From Polyangiaceae bacterium (lineage in GTDB: Bacteria > Myxococcota_A > Polyangia > Polyangiales > Polyangiaceae), in the NCBI GenBank assembly GCA_947475525.1, contig CANJMI010000005.1, forward strand, positions 124,001 through 188,000: a stretch of DNA of 64,000 bases. The letters are read 5' to 3'. Both the position numbers and the translations under genes were made by a program. Numbering within the stretch: the stretch's first letter is position 1; the number at the start of each line of letters is the position of its first letter. Below are positions 62,236 through 64,000 of this stretch, in pieces. Below the pieces are notes generated by a model, which was not told the DNA's origin, made no database searches, and saw only the letters and a program-made list of their open reading frames with translations.

Positions 62236-62239
62236 CGGT

Positions 62240-63343
62240 TCAGAGCGGGCTACCGTCGAACAACTTGCTGAAGCACGCTGGAAAGTCCTCCGACGTGAGC
62301 GCGTCTTTGCGTCGATGCCACTCGGGGAGGCAGCGCTGGTACGCCTCGTCGAGCCGAAGCTCCGTCTCCGGATAGGGCTCACGCCAGAGATCGATCGTCG
62401 CCGCGGCTAGCTGTTCGATCGTCTGGTATTCGCCGCGTTCCTTCAAAATTTGGGCTGAAATCGCGAACATCGCGAGTCCACCTGGGATGGCGCCGAGCGC
62501 CGTCGTGCACACGGCCGGATAACAGAGGCGCACCGTGCGAACGCCGAATCGCTCGCGGATCTGCTGCATCGTCTCGCGTTGAATGACCTTCGCTCCGGCG
62601 AGCGGACCCATCGCGTAAACCGGATCCTCGGCCTCGTAGTCGTAATCGCAAAACGCAACGACACTCTCCCCGGGCGCGATAAGTCCAGCAGCGGCGAGGG
62701 GGGCGGCCCACAAGAGTGACGACGTGCCCATGAACTTGTTGGTGCGCTCGATCTCGAGGTCCGTCGCAACCTCGACTTCGACGAGCCCAAGCTTCCGGTA
62801 AGCGGCTGCGTTCGCCGCATCGGGAACTTGGAGCACGGGGTCGAATGCGACATCGACGTCCATCACCGTCGTCGGACCGTGCTGCGCGTAGCGCTTGGTC
62901 GCCCCGGCTGCGATTCCGTTGATGAGGTGGACCGCGCGGAATCTCCCTTTTAACTCGCCGATGACCTCTGCGATCGTGTCCTCGCGCGTGGCGTCACGGT
63001 TGAAGTACTCGCACACGAGCCCCTCGCTCGCGGCAGCCTCACGCAGCGCGGCGACATGATGTCCGCCGATCTGCATCTTCTCGCTGTCGTAGTGAACACC
63101 GAACACGGCCGCCCGCTCGCCAAACAAGAGCTGCACCGCGAGCTGCCGCGTGATGCCGTTTGAGCCTCCGAGAATCAGCACAGCGGTGTCCGCTGCGATG
63201 CGTGCACCTCGCGGCTTCACGCGCGGAAGCTGCCGCCCGAGGAGGTCGCGTGCGACAACGGCACCTTTCTCAGCGAGCTGACTGACGAGCGCGCGACGGT
63301 CGACACCGCCGAGCGGAAGCTTCTTGAAAATCTCGAGCCCCAT
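62240..63343 (-). CDS. FabV/TER-like enoyl reductase
   Basis: 367 residues, NAD(P)-binding Rossmann start AVLILGGSNGITRQLAVQL. Active-site pattern Y-x8-K is present (Tyr243, Lys252 in YAMGPLAGAKVIQRE), as in FabV and trans-2-enoyl-CoA reductases, and spacing differs from classical SDRs. The N-terminus is shorter than FabV's. Likely reduces enoyl-ACP or enoyl-CoA. Divergent from a small helix-turn-helix-like gene with an inverted repeat between them. Confidence 0.75.
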   Translation of the reverse strand: MGLEIFKKLPLGGVDRRALVSQLAEKGAVVARDLLGRQLPRVKPRGARIAADTAVLILGGSNGITRQLAVQLLFGERAAVFGVHYDSEKMQIGGHHVAALREAAASEGLVCEYFNRDATREDTIAEVIGELKGRFRAVHLINGIAAGATKRYAQHGPTTVMDVDVAFDPVLQVPDAANAAAYRKLGLVEVEVATDLEIERTNKFMGTSSLLWAAPLAAAGLIAPGESVVAFCDYDYEAEDPVYAMGPLAGAKVIQRETMQQIRERFGVRTVRLCYPAVCTTALGAIPGGLAMFAISAQILKERGEYQTIEQLAAATIDLWREPYPETELRLDEAYQRCLPEWHRRKDALTSEDFPACFSKLFDGSPL

Positions 63344-63396
63344 AATGTTCGGGTGTCACATGGGGCCGAGCGGCTGTAAATGCGGTGCGCCCGACA

Positions 63397-63430
63397 TACT
63401 GAATGTCAGAAACTGGACAGTCGTTCAGTA
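63397..63430. promoter_or_regulatory. Nested inverted repeats, candidate operator
   Basis: TACTGAA (63397-63403) and its complement TTCAGTA (63424-63430) enclose a second near-palindrome, ACTG-GA-CAGT (63412-63421); GACAT-ACTGA-ATGTC overlaps the left edge. They lie in the 106-base divergent region before the reductase and the small gene, a natural operator position. Confidence 0.45.
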
Positions 63431-63449
63431 CATCGTGCATCGTGCGTGG

Positions 63450-63695
63450 ATGATCACTCAAACGCAGCGCATCGTGCTTCGTGCCCTCTTCGAACTGGCG
63501 AATGCCGACCAGCCCGCGGACCTCGCGAGCGTCACCGAGCTTGTCGCCCTCGACGCGGCCGAAACCGTGGCAATTCTCGGCATGCTCGAGCGGAGCGGGC
63601 TCGCCGATGCGAGACGCTTCCGCTTGACGATGGGCGGGCTTGCGCTTGCCGTGAACACGCTTGCCCTCGAACGGCGACGTGCCCAAGCCGCCTAA
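63450..63695 (+). CDS. Small helix-turn-helix-like protein
   Basis: 81 residues from the ATG at 63450. Mostly helical with a winged-helix-like pattern: ITQTQRIVLRALFELANADQ, VTELVALDAAETVAILGMLE, RSGLADARRFRLTMGGLALA. Longer upstream frame lacks this context. A DNA-binding role is suggested by fold and by the operator-like repeats upstream. Its stop overlaps the end of bioF on the other strand. Confidence 0.6.
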   Translation: MITQTQRIVLRALFELANADQPADLASVTELVALDAAETVAILGMLERSGLADARRFRLTMGGLALAVNTLALERRRAQAA

Positions 63696-64000
63696 CGTCC
63701 ACCGAGCGGGAGGACGGCTAAGAGCCGCTCGACCGTGAACGCCACGTCGGCGTCGCTCAAAAGCGCGTGCAACGTGATGCGCAATCGGGACGTTCCGACG
63801 GGCACCGTCGGAGGCCGGATCGCTTGGACGAAGAGGCCCTGGTCGAGCAACCGATCGCGGAGGTCGATCGCTCGCCGTTGGTCACCGACGAACCACGGCA
63901 CGATGGGCCCTTGCGAAGGCACGAGCGGTGCACCGGCAGCGGCAAGCTCCGCTCGAACGCGACCGACGATTGCATCGAGTCGAGCTCGGCCGGCATCGTC
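63692..64000 (-). CDS. bioF: 8-amino-7-oxononanoate synthase, C-terminal fragment
   Basis: The last 102 codons of a PLP-dependent alpha-oxoamine synthase; the N-terminal part lies beyond the right edge. VPSQGPIVPWFVGDQRRAID, LRDRLLDQGLFVQAIRPPTV and PVGTSRLRITLHALLSDAD match the C-terminal domain of BioF and its relatives (GIFVQAIRPPTVP... being typical of BioF). Makes 8-amino-7-oxononanoate in biotin synthesis. KBL or SPT are possible but less likely. Confidence 0.85.
   Translation of the reverse strand, partial: DDAGRARLDAIVGRVRAELAAAGAPLVPSQGPIVPWFVGDQRRAIDLRDRLLDQGLFVQAIRPPTVPVGTSRLRITLHALLSDADVAFTVERLLAVLPLGGR

Overview
The window is GC-rich, gene-dense chromosomal DNA from a Gram-negative bacterium. 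I infer a member of the Myxococcota, most likely of the Polyangia type. The inference rests on many short lipoproteins with Ala/Ser/Gly-rich stalks, Ser/Thr kinase-PEGA and FHA-GAF-cyclase signalling proteins, SUMF1-like and lamin-tail lipoproteins, Cys-rich secreted proteins, a small ribbon-helix-helix-like protein of a type I recall from Myxococcales (TIGR04563), and HEAT-cyclophilin and lipoprotein-HtrA architectures. No rRNA, tRNA, CRISPR array, insertion sequence, prophage or integrase was seen. Species identity cannot be settled from the sequence alone.

Layout. (1) 1-5303, minus: ribosomal cluster rplV-rpsC-rplP-rpmC-rpsQ-rplN-rplX-rplE-rpsN-rpsH-rplF-rplR-rpsE (rpsE cut by the window edge). 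The usual upstream half (rpsJ to rpsS) is not next to it. (2) 5737-13681: envelope lipoproteins (SUMF1-like, Asp-box, kelch-free small ones), a membrane pseudokinase with a PEGA-like tail, a small RHH-like protein and an alpha/beta hydrolase. (3) 13746-21629, plus: a long tightly packed run, prepilin peptidase, two lipoproteins, phosphomanno/phosphoglucomutase, prmC, a 43-residue ORF, an unknown gene, a HemX/CcsA-like membrane protein, hemA and hemC. (4) 21653-27558: kelch lipoprotein, HEAT-cyclophilin, DUF218 protein, PH-like membrane protein, lamin-tail lipoprotein. (5) 27598-35036, minus: gap-pgk-tpiA-secG followed by an AgmX-like lipoprotein, a PEP-synthase-like protein lacking its catalytic His, and an RluA-type pseudouridine synthase, with a good sigma-70-like promoter upstream.

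(6) 35155-43424: glycosyltransferase, accA, FHA-GAF-cyclase, glpK, a UPF0158 protein, a SurA-N-like protein divergent from a TPR protein. (7) 43421-51413: an orphan substrate-binding lipoprotein, then a minus-strand trio (outer-membrane barrel, TlpA-like lipoprotein, WCGPC thioredoxin-like lipoprotein) divergent from two extremely Cys-rich exported proteins. I regard this as the best candidate for an undescribed system. (8) 51443-62235, plus: Mrp ATPase, multi-S1 RNA-binding protein, SlyD-like FKBP, a small protein ending in 17 Asp, DUF1844, HtrA, ECF sigma, zinc-less anti-sigma, exported proteins, an M23 peptidase, prmA and rsmE; an envelope-stress and translation-quality block. (9) 62240-64000: a FabV/TER-like reductase divergent from a small helix-turn-helix-like protein, and the C-terminal part of bioF.

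Genes are often coupled by ATGA or GTGA overlaps, and these decided many start codons. All functional calls come from reading the translated sequences for family motifs; no database search was run.
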